NCBI RefSeq assembly: GCF_029428675.1
Contig: NZ_JAJNEL010000001.1
Location: forward strand, 5,084,001 to 5,148,000
Source: Streptomyces sp. JH14
GTDB taxonomy: Bacteria; Actinomycetota; Actinomycetes; Streptomycetales; Streptomycetaceae
Reading direction: 5' to 3'
Length of the DNA stretch: 64,000 bases
Shown: one piece after another, positions 36,099 through 44,699 of the stretch
How positions within the stretch are numbered: position 1 is the stretch's first letter
Layout of the letters: every line of letters begins with the position of its first letter
Translations under genes and position numbers: made by a program
Notes under the pieces: model-generated
What the model was told of the DNA's origin: nothing
Seen by the model: only the letters and a program-made list of their open reading frames with translations
The model's database searches: none

Positions 36099-38294
36099 AT
36101 GGCCGGCGGACAGCATTCGGAGGTGCCCGCGGAGGCACAGGCGCAGCATGCGCTCCTCGCGGAGCAGATCGAGGAGCACCGCTTCCGGTACTACGTGAAC
36201 GACCAGCCGGTCGTCAGCGACGCCGAGTTCGACCGGCTGATGCGCACACTGCAGGAGCTGGAGGACCGGTATCCGCAGCTGCGTACGCCGGAGTCGCCGA
36301 CCCAGAAGGTCGCGGGCCCGTACCGCACGGAGTTCACCTCGGTCGAGCACCGCGAGCGGATGCTCTCCCTGGACAACGCCTTCGACGACGAGGGGCTGGC
36401 GGTCTGGGCCGAGCGGGTCGCCAGGGACGTCGGCACGGCCGACTACCACTTCCTGTGCGAGCTCAAGGTGGACGGCCTCGCGGTCAACCTCACCTATGAG
36501 CGGGGGGTGCTGACCCGCGCGGCGACCCGCGGTGACGGCCGCACCGGCGAGGACATCACCCCCAACGTCCGCACGATCGCCGAGATCCCGCACCGGCTGA
36601 AGGGCGACCGGATCCCCGCGCTGGTCGAGATCCGCGGCGAGGTCTTCTTCCCGATGGAGGCCTTCGAGGAGCTCAACGCCCGGCTGGTGGAGGCCGACGA
36701 CAAGCCGTTCGCCAACCCGCGCAACGCCGCGGCCGGTTCGCTGCGCCAGAAGGACCCGAAGGTCACCGCGGGCCGCCCGCTGCACATGGTGGTGCACGGC
36801 ATCGGCGCCCGTGAGGGCCTCGAGATCGACCGCCTCTCGCACGCCTACGAGCTGCTGCACGAATCGGGCCTGCCCACCGCGAAGTACAACAAGGTCGTCG
36901 ACTCCCTCTACGACGTGCGGGAGTTCATCGCCTACTTCGGCGAGAACCGGCACTCCGTGGAGCACGAGATCGACGGCGTCGTCGTCAAACTCGACGAGAT
37001 CGCGCTCCAGGGCCGGCTGGGCTCCACCTCCCGCGCCCCACGCTGGGCGATCGCCTGGAAGTACCCGCCGGAGGAGGTGAACACCAAGCTGGTGAACATC
37101 CGGGTCGGCGTCGGACGCACCGGCCGGGTCACTCCGTACGCCCAGGTCGAACCCGTCGAAGTGGCGGGCTCCGAGGTCGAGTTCGCCACCCTGCACAACC
37201 AGAACGTGGTGAAGGCGAAGGGCGTGCTCATCGGGGACACGGTGGTCATCCGCAAGGCGGGCGACGTGATCCCGGAGATCCTCGGCCCGGTCGTCGATCT
37301 GCGGGACGGCACCGAGCGGGCGTTCGTGATGCCGACCCACTGCCCCGAGTGCGGGACGGAGCTGCGGCCCATGAAGGAGGCCGACATCGACGTCCGCTGC
37401 CCCAACGCGCGTTTCTGTCCGGCGCAGTTGCGCGAGCGCGTCGCCTATCTCGCCGGGCGCAAGTGCCTGGACATCGACCACTTCGGCTATGTCGCCGCAG
37501 CCGCTCTGACCAAGCCGCTGGAGCCCGCCGAGCCGCCGCTGCGCGACGAGAGCGATCTCTTCGGGCTGACCATCGAGCAGCTGCTGCCGATCCGGGCCTA
37601 TGTCCTGGACATGGACAGCGGCCTGCCCAAGCACGACCCGAGGACCGGTGAGGAGAAGACCGCGCTGGTCTTCGCCAACCAGCAGGGCGAGCCGAAGAAG
37701 AACGCCGTGGCGATGCTGGAAGCCATCGAGGCCGCCAAACGGGCCCCGCTGGCCCGGATCCTCACCGGGCTGTCGATCCGTCATGTGGGGCCGGTCGCGG
37801 CCGAGGAGCTGGCCCGTCAGTTCCGTTCGATGGAACGCATCGAGGCGGCCACCGAGGAGGAGCTGGCCGCCGCCGACGGTGTCGGACCGATCATCGCCGC
37901 GTCCGTCACCCGGTGGTTCGCGGAGGACTGGCACCGGGAGATCCTGCGCAAATGGCGGGAGGCCGGGGTCCGGATGGCGGACGAGGGGGCGGACGAGGAC
38001 GAGGGGCCGCGCCCGCTCGAAGGCCTCACCGTCGTCGTGACGGGCACCTTGGCCGACCACACCAGGGATGGCGCGAAAGAGGCCCTGCAGAGCCGGGGGG
38101 CGAAGGTCACGGGTTCCGTCTCGAAGAAGACCTCCTTCGTGGTGGTCGGCGACAACCCGGGCTCGAAGTACGACAAGGCGATGCAGCTGAAGGTTCCGGT
38201 TCTCGACGGTGCGGGTTTCGCCGTCCTGCTCGAACAGGGTCCGGATGCGGCACGCGAGGCGGCCGTGCCGGTCGCCGGGGCGGCCGGGGAGTAG
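36099..38294 (+). CDS. ligA: NAD-dependent DNA ligase LigA
   Basis: Essential nick-sealing enzyme of replication, 731 residues with all domains: Ia domain (HRFRYYVNDQPVVSDAEFD), adenylation domain with nucleophile Lys123 in ELKVDGLAV, OB fold (around residue 330-400), Cys4 zinc finger (CPECG with CPNARFC, residues about 413-445), HhH domain (IRHVGPVAAEELA), and the C-terminal BRCT domain (GLTVVVTGTL, near residue 640-731). The ATG has GGGAGG at 6-9 nt. It is 29 bp after the MetE-like gene. Confidence 0.98.
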   Translation: MAGGQHSEVPAEAQAQHALLAEQIEEHRFRYYVNDQPVVSDAEFDRLMRTLQELEDRYPQLRTPESPTQKVAGPYRTEFTSVEHRERMLSLDNAFDDEGLAVWAERVARDVGTADYHFLCELKVDGLAVNLTYERGVLTRAATRGDGRTGEDITPNVRTIAEIPHRLKGDRIPALVEIRGEVFFPMEAFEELNARLVEADDKPFANPRNAAAGSLRQKDPKVTAGRPLHMVVHGIGAREGLEIDRLSHAYELLHESGLPTAKYNKVVDSLYDVREFIAYFGENRHSVEHEIDGVVVKLDEIALQGRLGSTSRAPRWAIAWKYPPEEVNTKLVNIRVGVGRTGRVTPYAQVEPVEVAGSEVEFATLHNQNVVKAKGVLIGDTVVIRKAGDVIPEILGPVVDLRDGTERAFVMPTHCPECGTELRPMKEADIDVRCPNARFCPAQLRERVAYLAGRKCLDIDHFGYVAAAALTKPLEPAEPPLRDESDLFGLTIEQLLPIRAYVLDMDSGLPKHDPRTGEEKTALVFANQQGEPKKNAVAMLEAIEAAKRAPLARILTGLSIRHVGPVAAEELARQFRSMERIEAATEEELAAADGVGPIIAASVTRWFAEDWHREILRKWREAGVRMADEGADEDEGPRPLEGLTVVVTGTLADHTRDGAKEALQSRGAKVTGSVSKKTSFVVVGDNPGSKYDKAMQLKVPVLDGAGFAVLLEQGPDAAREAAVPVAGAAGE

Positions 38295-38571
38295 CGGGCC
38301 GCGGCCGGCCGGGACGGGGGAAGGCAGCTGCCCGGAGCCCCCGTTCGGCTGTGCGGCGGCCACCGCATGCGGGACGGGGGCCGGTTCGCATTCGGGCAAG
38401 AGCTGTAGAGCGCTGCCCCTCGGGGCGTTCGGCGGCCTACTGTTGAGACGTGCGCCTGCCGTGCGCGGCTGCGCGACGGTGTTCCCGGCTGCGTGACGGC
38501 CGTGGGGTCGTGGTGGCATGGGAGCGGGACGAACAGGTGACATCGGCACCGCCGGCTGTGAGAGGGACGGA

Positions 38572-40740
38572 ATGAAACCGATTGAGAGCGCCGCGCCGGT
38601 GTCGCGGCTGCAGGGTTTCCTCGGCCCCACGCCCAAAGTGGGCGCCGCCGTTGTACTGGTCGCCACCATTCAGCTCGCGACGGGCTTCTACCGGACCTTG
38701 AGCGGCAGTCACGCACTCTTCCCGGGCGGCGCGGTCGGCTGGTCGCTCGCCGTCCTCACCGGAATCATCGTCGGTCATCTCGTCGCGCTCGGGCGCGACC
38801 GCTGGTGGGGCGGGACCGGATCCGGCGCCGCGCTCACCCTGGCCGTCCTGATGCTCTACGGCTGGGTGGCCGCCGGCCTGGTCAGCCTGGTCGTCGTCGT
38901 GCTCGTCGGTGTGGCCCGCAGACACCGCTGGTGGCAGGGGCTGCTGCACGGCGCGGTGGACATCCTGGGGGTGGGCGCGGCGGCCCTGGTCCTCGCCGCG
39001 TTCGGTGAGGCGCAGACGGTGGAGTCGCCCTGGCGGCCCCTCGAATGGGGCATCGAGGCCGTCCCGGAGGTCGTGCTCGCCGCCTCCACGTATCTCGTCG
39101 TCACCCGGATCCTCCTCTGGTACGCCCAAGCCCCCCAGGGCAGCGGGCTGCCGACCATCGCCCGCACGGCCGTGCTGCGCCAGGGGCTCGTCGCGGTCGC
39201 GCTGCTCGGGATCGCCCCTCTGATATGTACGGTCGCGACGACCACCCCCGTACTGCTGCCGCTGTTCGCCGTCCCGCTGATCGCCCTGGACTCCACCCTC
39301 TGGATCGCCCGGGCCAGAGCCGAGGAGCAGCTGCGGGACCCGCTCACCGGGCTGCCGAACCGGCAGTGGCTGCTGGAGCGCATCTGGACGGCGCTCGAGG
39401 ACGCCGAGCACATCGGCGCCAGATCGGCACTCGTCCTGATAGACCTCGACCGGTTCCGGGCGGTCAACGACACCCTCGGCCATCTGGCGGGGGACCGGCT
39501 GCTGCTGCAGATAGCGGAGCGGCTCCGGCTGGCCCTGCCGCGCGGGGCGGAGGCCGCGCGGCTCGGCGGCGACGAGTTCGCCGTACTGCTCCCGACCGCG
39601 GACTCCACCACCAGCGCCCAGCGCGTCGCCCGGCATCTGGTCGCCGAGCTCTCCTCGCCGCTGGACCTCGACGGTCTCACGCTGGTGCTGGAGGCCAGCG
39701 CCGGGGTCGCCGTCTACCCCGACCACGCGCTGGACGCGGAAGGGCTGCTCAGACGGGCGGACGTGGCGATGTACCAGGCGAAGCGGGACCGTACGGGCGT
39801 CGAGGTGTACGAGTCGAAGAGGGACAGCAACACCCCGGACAGGCTCGGGCTCCTCGGGGATCTGCGGCGCGCGCTGGACGCCGGCGAGGTGGAGCTCCAC
39901 TACCAGCCGAAGGTCCGCTTCGACGGCCAGGTGGCCGGGCTCGAGGCGCTGGTGCGGTGGGTGCATCCGGAGCGCGGCAGGGTCCCTCCGGACGAGTTCA
40001 TCGCCATCGCCGAATCGTCGGGCCTGATGCCGCACCTCACCGAGTACGTGCTGGAGACGGCACTGGCCCAGGTCGCCAGGTGGCGGGCGCAGGGGCTGTT
40101 CGTCCCGGTCGCGGTCAACGTCTCCCCGCGTGACGTCCACACCCCCGGTTTCGCCGGCGGCGTCGCGGCCCGGCTCGCCCGGCACGGTGTCCCGGCCGGC
40201 TCCCTCCAGCTGGAGATAACGGAACACGTCCTGCTGGAGGACCCGCAGCGCGCCGCCGACACGCTGGCCGGTCTGACCGGCCACGGCGTGAAGATGTCCC
40301 TCGACGACTTCGGTACGGGGTACTCCTCGCTCGTCCATCTGCGCCGCCTGCCGGTCAGCGAACTGAAGATCGACCGGTCGTTCGTGGCCCGGCTGGCCGT
40401 CGACAACGAGGACGCGGAGATCGTCCGTTGCACCATCGACCTGGCCCACTCGCTCGGTCTGCTGGTCGTCGCCGAGGGCGTCGAGGACGACGAGACGTGG
40501 GAACGGCTGCGGGACCTGCGCTGCGATGCGGTGCAGGGATGGCTGGTCGCGGCCGCGATGCCGCCGCAGGAGACCACGGCGTGGCTGCGGGCCCGCGGCG
40601 AGCACGGATGGCGGAGGCCGTCGGAGCTGGCGGCAGCCGCGGCGGCGGCCGCCGCCGCTGCCGGAGTGAAGACGGGCGTGGCCGAGCTGGAGCAGCGGAA
40701 GCCGGGCCGGGCGGTGCGGTCGCGTCCGGCGACGACCTGA
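38572..40740 (+). CDS. rmdB: Membrane GGDEF-EAL c-di-GMP protein RmdB
   Basis: A 722-residue bifunctional-type signalling protein. Six or more hydrophobic helices occupy residues 20-245 (for example VGAAVVLVATIQLATGFY). The cyclase domain has intact RLGGDEF near residue 330-336. The phosphodiesterase domain is intact: GLEALVRW (Glu458), NVSPRD, LEITEH, DDFGTGYSS and AEGVED. The position matches RmdB (SCO5495), a c-di-GMP phosphodiesterase controlling colony development. An 11-Ala run lies near the C-terminus. The ATG at 38572 is favoured by GAGGGA; an in-frame ATG at 38518 would add 18 residues. Confidence 0.9.
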   Translation: MKPIESAAPVSRLQGFLGPTPKVGAAVVLVATIQLATGFYRTLSGSHALFPGGAVGWSLAVLTGIIVGHLVALGRDRWWGGTGSGAALTLAVLMLYGWVAAGLVSLVVVVLVGVARRHRWWQGLLHGAVDILGVGAAALVLAAFGEAQTVESPWRPLEWGIEAVPEVVLAASTYLVVTRILLWYAQAPQGSGLPTIARTAVLRQGLVAVALLGIAPLICTVATTTPVLLPLFAVPLIALDSTLWIARARAEEQLRDPLTGLPNRQWLLERIWTALEDAEHIGARSALVLIDLDRFRAVNDTLGHLAGDRLLLQIAERLRLALPRGAEAARLGGDEFAVLLPTADSTTSAQRVARHLVAELSSPLDLDGLTLVLEASAGVAVYPDHALDAEGLLRRADVAMYQAKRDRTGVEVYESKRDSNTPDRLGLLGDLRRALDAGEVELHYQPKVRFDGQVAGLEALVRWVHPERGRVPPDEFIAIAESSGLMPHLTEYVLETALAQVARWRAQGLFVPVAVNVSPRDVHTPGFAGGVAARLARHGVPAGSLQLEITEHVLLEDPQRAADTLAGLTGHGVKMSLDDFGTGYSSLVHLRRLPVSELKIDRSFVARLAVDNEDAEIVRCTIDLAHSLGLLVVAEGVEDDETWERLRDLRCDAVQGWLVAAAMPPQETTAWLRARGEHGWRRPSELAAAAAAAAAAAGVKTGVAELEQRKPGRAVRSRPATT

Positions 40741-40873
40741 GCGGGCGAGGCGGCCGGATCCCGGCGGCGGAATCGAAACGGACCGGCCCCGATCGGACCC
40801 CGATCGCGCCCCGGCGGAGGCCGGACGGAGGCGGCTGCGCCGTGGGTGGCGGCCCCGCCCGCGGCGGACCCCA

Positions 40874-40879
40874 TAGGAT
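40874..40879 (+). promoter_or_regulatory. -10 hexamer TAGGAT upstream of gatC
   Basis: TAGGAT lies 40 nt before the gatC ATG, matching the Streptomyces housekeeping -10 consensus. The expected -35 position is GC-rich and weak. Confidence 0.4.
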
Positions 40880-40919
40880 TGGGGCCAAAACCACAACACT
40901 CACCCCTGAGGATCGCTGC

Positions 40920-41216
40920 ATGCCTGGCATCACGCGCGAGGAGGTCGCCCACCTCGCCCGGCTGGCGCGTCTGGAGCTGAAGGGCGAAGAGCTTGATCAC
41001 TTCGCCGGTCAGCTCGACGACATCATCGGCGCGGTCGCCCGCGTCTCCGAGGTCGCCGACCAAGACGTACCGCCGACCTCCCACCCGCTGCCGCTGACCA
41101 ATGTCATGCGCGCGGACGAGGTCCGTCCGTCGCTCACCCCCGAGCAGGCGCTCTCCGGCGCCCCGGCCCAGGAGCAGCAGCGTTTCAAGGTGCCGCAGAT
41201 CCTGGGGGAGGACTAA
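40920..41216 (+). CDS. gatC: Glutamyl/aspartyl-tRNA amidotransferase subunit C
   Basis: A 98-residue subunit that wraps GatA and GatB together. The family opening ITREEVAHLARLARLEL and the region PLPLTNVMRADEVRPSL are present. ATG with GAGGATC upstream. It lies 5 bp before gatA in the gatC-gatA-(small protein)-gatB operon. Confidence 0.97.
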   Translation: MPGITREEVAHLARLARLELKGEELDHFAGQLDDIIGAVARVSEVADQDVPPTSHPLPLTNVMRADEVRPSLTPEQALSGAPAQEQQRFKVPQILGED

Positions 41217-41221
41217 CAGCC

Positions 41222-42724
41222 ATGACGGACAACAGCTCCATCATCAAGCTCACCGCCGCCGAGATCGCCGCGAAGATCGCTTCCGGCGAGCTGACGGCCG
41301 TCGAGGTCACCGAGGCGCACCTGGCCCGGATCGACGCGGTCGACGAGAAGGTCCACGCCTTCCTGCACATCGACCGTGACGGCGCGCTCGCGCAGGCCCG
41401 CGCCGTCGACGCGAAGAAGGCCGCGGGCGAGAAGCTCGGCCCGCTGGCCGGCGTCCCGCTTGCGCTGAAGGACATCTTCACCACGCAGGACATGCCCACC
41501 ACCGTCGGCTCGAAGATCCTCGAGGGCTGGGTTCCGCCGTACGACGCGACCCTGACCAAGAGGCTGAAGGCCGCCGACGTCGTCATCCTCGGCAAGACCA
41601 ACATGGACGAGTTCGCCATGGGGTCCTCCACCGAGAACAGCGCCTTCGGTCCGACCGGCAACCCGTGGGACCTCACCCGTATCCCGGGCGGCTCCGGCGG
41701 CGGCTCCTCGGCGGCCCTCGCGTCGTACGAGGCCCCGCTCGCCATCGGCACGGACACCGGCGGTTCCATCCGCCAGCCCGCCGCCGTCACCGGCACCGTC
41801 GGCGTCAAGCCCACCTACGGTGCGGTCTCCCGCTACGGCATGGTCGCCTTCTCGTCCTCCCTCGACCAGGGCGGCCCCTGCGCCCGTACGGTCCTGGACG
41901 CGGCCCTGCTCCACGAGGCGATCGCCGGACACGACCCGCTGGACTCGACGTCCATCGACGCGCCGGTCCCGCCGGTCGTCGAGGCGGCCCGCAACGGCAG
42001 CGTCGACGGCATGCGCATCGGCGTCGTCAAGCAGTTCTCCGGCGAGGGCTACCAGGCCGGTGTCGTCCAGCGCTTCAACGAGTCGGTCGAGCTGCTGAAG
42101 TCGCTGGGTGCCACGATCGTCGAGCTGGACTGCCCGTCCTTCGACCTGGGCCTGTCGGCGTACTACCTGATCGCGCCGTCCGAGTGCTCCTCCAACCTGG
42201 CCCGCTTCGACGCCATGCGGTACGGCCTGCGGGTCGGCGACGACGGCACGAAGTCCGCCGAGGAGGTCACCGCCCTCACCCGTGAGGCCGGCTTCGGCGA
42301 CGAGGTCAAGCGCCGCATCATCCTCGGTACGTACGCACTCAGCTCTGGCTACTACGACGCGTACTACGGCTCGGCGCAGAAGGTCCGCACCCTCATCACC
42401 CGGGACTTCGAGAAGGCCTTCGAGCAGGTCGACGTGATCGTCTCCCCGACGACGCCGACCACCGCCTTCCCGATCGGCGAGCGCGCCGACGACCCGATGG
42501 CGATGTACCTGGCCGACCTCTGCACCATCCCGACCAACCTGGCCGGCAACTCCGCGATGTCGCTGCCCTGCGGTCTGGCTCCGGAGGACGGTCTCCCGGT
42601 CGGCCTGCAGATCATCGCCCCGGCCATGAAGGACGACCGTCTGTACAAGGTCGGAGCCGCCGTCGAGGCCGCCTTCGTGGAAAGGTGGGGGCACCCGCTG
42701 CTGGAGGAGGCTCCGTCGCTATGA
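41222..42724 (+). CDS. gatA: Glutamyl/aspartyl-tRNA amidotransferase subunit A
   Basis: Glutaminase subunit of the transamidosome, 500 residues, amidase-signature family. It supplies ammonia that converts Glu-tRNA(Gln) or Asp-tRNA(Asn). The Ser-cisSer-Lys triad is present: Lys83 in VPLALKDIF, the Gly/Ser-rich PGGSGGGSSAALAS, and DTGGSIRQPA. GGGGGAGGACT precedes the ATG. Its stop overlaps the next start (ATGA), coupling translation to the small membrane protein. Confidence 0.98.
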   Translation: MTDNSSIIKLTAAEIAAKIASGELTAVEVTEAHLARIDAVDEKVHAFLHIDRDGALAQARAVDAKKAAGEKLGPLAGVPLALKDIFTTQDMPTTVGSKILEGWVPPYDATLTKRLKAADVVILGKTNMDEFAMGSSTENSAFGPTGNPWDLTRIPGGSGGGSSAALASYEAPLAIGTDTGGSIRQPAAVTGTVGVKPTYGAVSRYGMVAFSSSLDQGGPCARTVLDAALLHEAIAGHDPLDSTSIDAPVPPVVEAARNGSVDGMRIGVVKQFSGEGYQAGVVQRFNESVELLKSLGATIVELDCPSFDLGLSAYYLIAPSECSSNLARFDAMRYGLRVGDDGTKSAEEVTALTREAGFGDEVKRRIILGTYALSSGYYDAYYGSAQKVRTLITRDFEKAFEQVDVIVSPTTPTTAFPIGERADDPMAMYLADLCTIPTNLAGNSAMSLPCGLAPEDGLPVGLQIIAPAMKDDRLYKVGAAVEAAFVERWGHPLLEEAPSL

Positions 42725-42960
42725 GCGCACTGACCAAGGCCAAGGGCTTCAAGAAGTCCAAGACCGGTACGTACCTGTCCATCGGCACCACCGCCTTCGG
42801 CGCGGTCGGCGTGTACAAGCGGGCCAAGAAGGCACGCCAGGAACACGACACGCTCCGGCTGATCGATGCCGTCGTCTCCGCTGCCGCCATCGCCACCGGC
42901 ATCGCTCTGCTCTACCGCGAGCTGAAGCGCCTGGGCGACGACGACGTACTGCTGGGTTGA
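42721..42960 (+). CDS. Small membrane protein between gatA and gatB
   Basis: Not recognised. A 79-residue product with a basic N-terminus (KAKGFKKSK), a weakly hydrophobic segment TYLSIGTTAFGAVGVY, the basic KRAKKARQEH, and a clear helix AVVSAAAIATGIALLY near residue 50-66. Start overlaps the gatA stop by 4 bases and gatB starts 16 bp later, so it is cotranslated with the amidotransferase. I recall a gene at the same place in S. coelicolor. No role in tRNA amidation is known. Confidence 0.82.
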   Translation: MSALTKAKGFKKSKTGTYLSIGTTAFGAVGVYKRAKKARQEHDTLRLIDAVVSAAAIATGIALLYRELKRLGDDDVLLG

Positions 42961-42976
42961 GAGGGAAAGTTTCACC

Positions 42977-44485
42977 GTGACTGTCACTGACCTGGTGCCG
43001 TACGAGGACGCCCTCGCGACGTACGACCCCGTCATGGGCCTTGAGGTCCATGTCGAGCTCGGCACCAAGACCAAGATGTTCTGCGGCTGCTCGGCCGAGC
43101 TGGGCGCGGAGCCGAACGCGCAGACCTGCCCGACCTGCCTCGGCATGCCCGGTTCGCTCCCGGTCGTCAACGCGATCGGCGTCGAGTCCGCCATCAAGAT
43201 CGGTCTCGCGCTGAACTGCGAGATCGCCGAGTGGTGCCGCTTCGCCCGGAAGAACTACTTCTATCCGGACATGCCGAAGAACTTCCAGACCTCGCAGTAC
43301 GACGAGCCGATCGCCTACAACGGCTATCTGGACGTCCAGCTGGAGGACGGGGAGATCTTCCGGGTGCAGATCGAGCGCGCCCACATGGAGGAGGACACCG
43401 GCAAGTCGCTGCACGTCGGCGGTGCCACCGGCCGTATCCACGGCGCGTCCCACTCCCTGCTCGACTACAACCGCGCGGGCATCCCGCTCATCGAGATCGT
43501 CACCAAGCCGATCGAGGGAGCGGGCGCACGCGCCCCCGAGGTCGCCAAGGCGTACGTCGCGGAGCTGCGCGAGCTCATCAAGGCGCTGGGCGTCTCCGAG
43601 GCCCGCATGGAGCAGGGCCAGATGCGCTGCGACGTGAACCTCTCGCTGCGTCCGAACGGCACCGAGACGTTCGGTACGCGCTCCGAGACGAAGAACGTGA
43701 ACTCGCTGCGTTCCGTCGAGCGTGCCGCCCGCTACGAGATCCAGCGCCACGCCGCGGTGCTGAACTCCGGCGCCAAGGTCGTGCAGGAGACCCGGCACTT
43801 CCACGAGGAGGACGGCTCCACCACGGCCGGCCGCATCAAGGACAACGCCGAGGACTACCGCTACTTCCCGGAGCCGGACCTGGTGCCCGTCGCCCCGGCC
43901 CGGGAGTGGGTCGAGGAGCTGCGCAAGGGGCTTCCCGAGCTGCCGCGCGTGCGCCGCAACCGGCTGCGCGAGGAGTGGGGTGTTTCCGAGTTCGACATGC
44001 AGTCGATCCTCAACGCGGGCGCGGTCGACCTGATCGTCGCCACGACCGCGGCGGGCGCCGCGTCCGACCAGGCCCGCAAGTGGTGGATGGGCGAGCTGGC
44101 CCGGCAGTCCAACGAGACCGGTGTCGCCCTGGAGGAGCTCGCGATCACGCCGGCGCAGGTCGCCCGGGTGACCGAGCTCGTCGCCTCGGGCGACCTCAAC
44201 GACAAGCTGGCGCGCCAGGTCATCGAGGGCGTCCTCGCGGGCGAGGGCGACCCGGACACCGTCGTCGAGAAGCGCGGCCTGAAGGTCGTCTCGGACGAGG
44301 GCGCGCTGGGCGCGGCCGTGGACGAGGCGATCGCCGCCAACGCGGCCGTCGCGGACAAGATCCGCGGTGGCAAGATCGCGGCGGCGGGCGCGCTCGTCGG
44401 CGCGGTCATGAAGGCCACGCGCGGCCAGGCGGACGCGGCCCGGGTGCGCGAGCTGATCCTGGAGAAGCTCGGCGTCGAGGGCTGA
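42977..44485 (+). CDS. gatB: Glutamyl/aspartyl-tRNA amidotransferase subunit B
   Basis: tRNA-binding kinase/transamidase subunit, 502 residues. It phosphorylates the tRNA-bound Glu or Asp and amidates it with ammonia from GatA. Family signatures: GLEVHVELGTKTKMFCGC, CPTCLGMPGSLPVVN, KNYFYPDMPKNFQTSQYD, and the C-terminal YqeY-like domain ending ARVRELILEKLG. The two CxC/CxxC pairs near residue 36-55 form the structural zinc site. Start is GTG with GAGGGAAAG upstream. Followed by a strong terminator. Confidence 0.98.
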   Translation: MTVTDLVPYEDALATYDPVMGLEVHVELGTKTKMFCGCSAELGAEPNAQTCPTCLGMPGSLPVVNAIGVESAIKIGLALNCEIAEWCRFARKNYFYPDMPKNFQTSQYDEPIAYNGYLDVQLEDGEIFRVQIERAHMEEDTGKSLHVGGATGRIHGASHSLLDYNRAGIPLIEIVTKPIEGAGARAPEVAKAYVAELRELIKALGVSEARMEQGQMRCDVNLSLRPNGTETFGTRSETKNVNSLRSVERAARYEIQRHAAVLNSGAKVVQETRHFHEEDGSTTAGRIKDNAEDYRYFPEPDLVPVAPAREWVEELRKGLPELPRVRRNRLREEWGVSEFDMQSILNAGAVDLIVATTAAGAASDQARKWWMGELARQSNETGVALEELAITPAQVARVTELVASGDLNDKLARQVIEGVLAGEGDPDTVVEKRGLKVVSDEGALGAAVDEAIAANAAVADKIRGGKIAAAGALVGAVMKATRGQADAARVRELILEKLGVEG

Positions 44486-44516
44486 TCCCCTCGCGGCTCC
44501 GGCCGCAGACGTGTGT

Positions 44517-44557
44517 GAAGGGGCGGTGCACCCGGTCGGCGGGTGCACCGCCCCTTC
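44517..44557 (+). terminator. 18-bp perfect terminator hairpin after gatB
   Basis: GAAGGGGCGGTGCACCCG, loop GTCGG, and its exact complement, 32 nt after the gatB stop. Confidence 0.9.
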
Positions 44558-44699
44558 GCGTCGCGTACCTCCGTCGCAGGCGGATTGGACTTCCGCGAGG
44601 ACCTGTTGGACGTTCACCGCCGGGCCGTACGGCGGTCTTCCCGCAGTCACCTGACCCGCTTAGCTTCCCGGCTGTAGGACCGGACTCGGGAGGCTCAAC

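Noticed and set aside
36099..44485. Possible novel ligA-rmdB-gat gene system
   Set aside because: This gene order is the ordinary actinobacterial or streptomycete arrangement; no new functional link is supported by the sequence.
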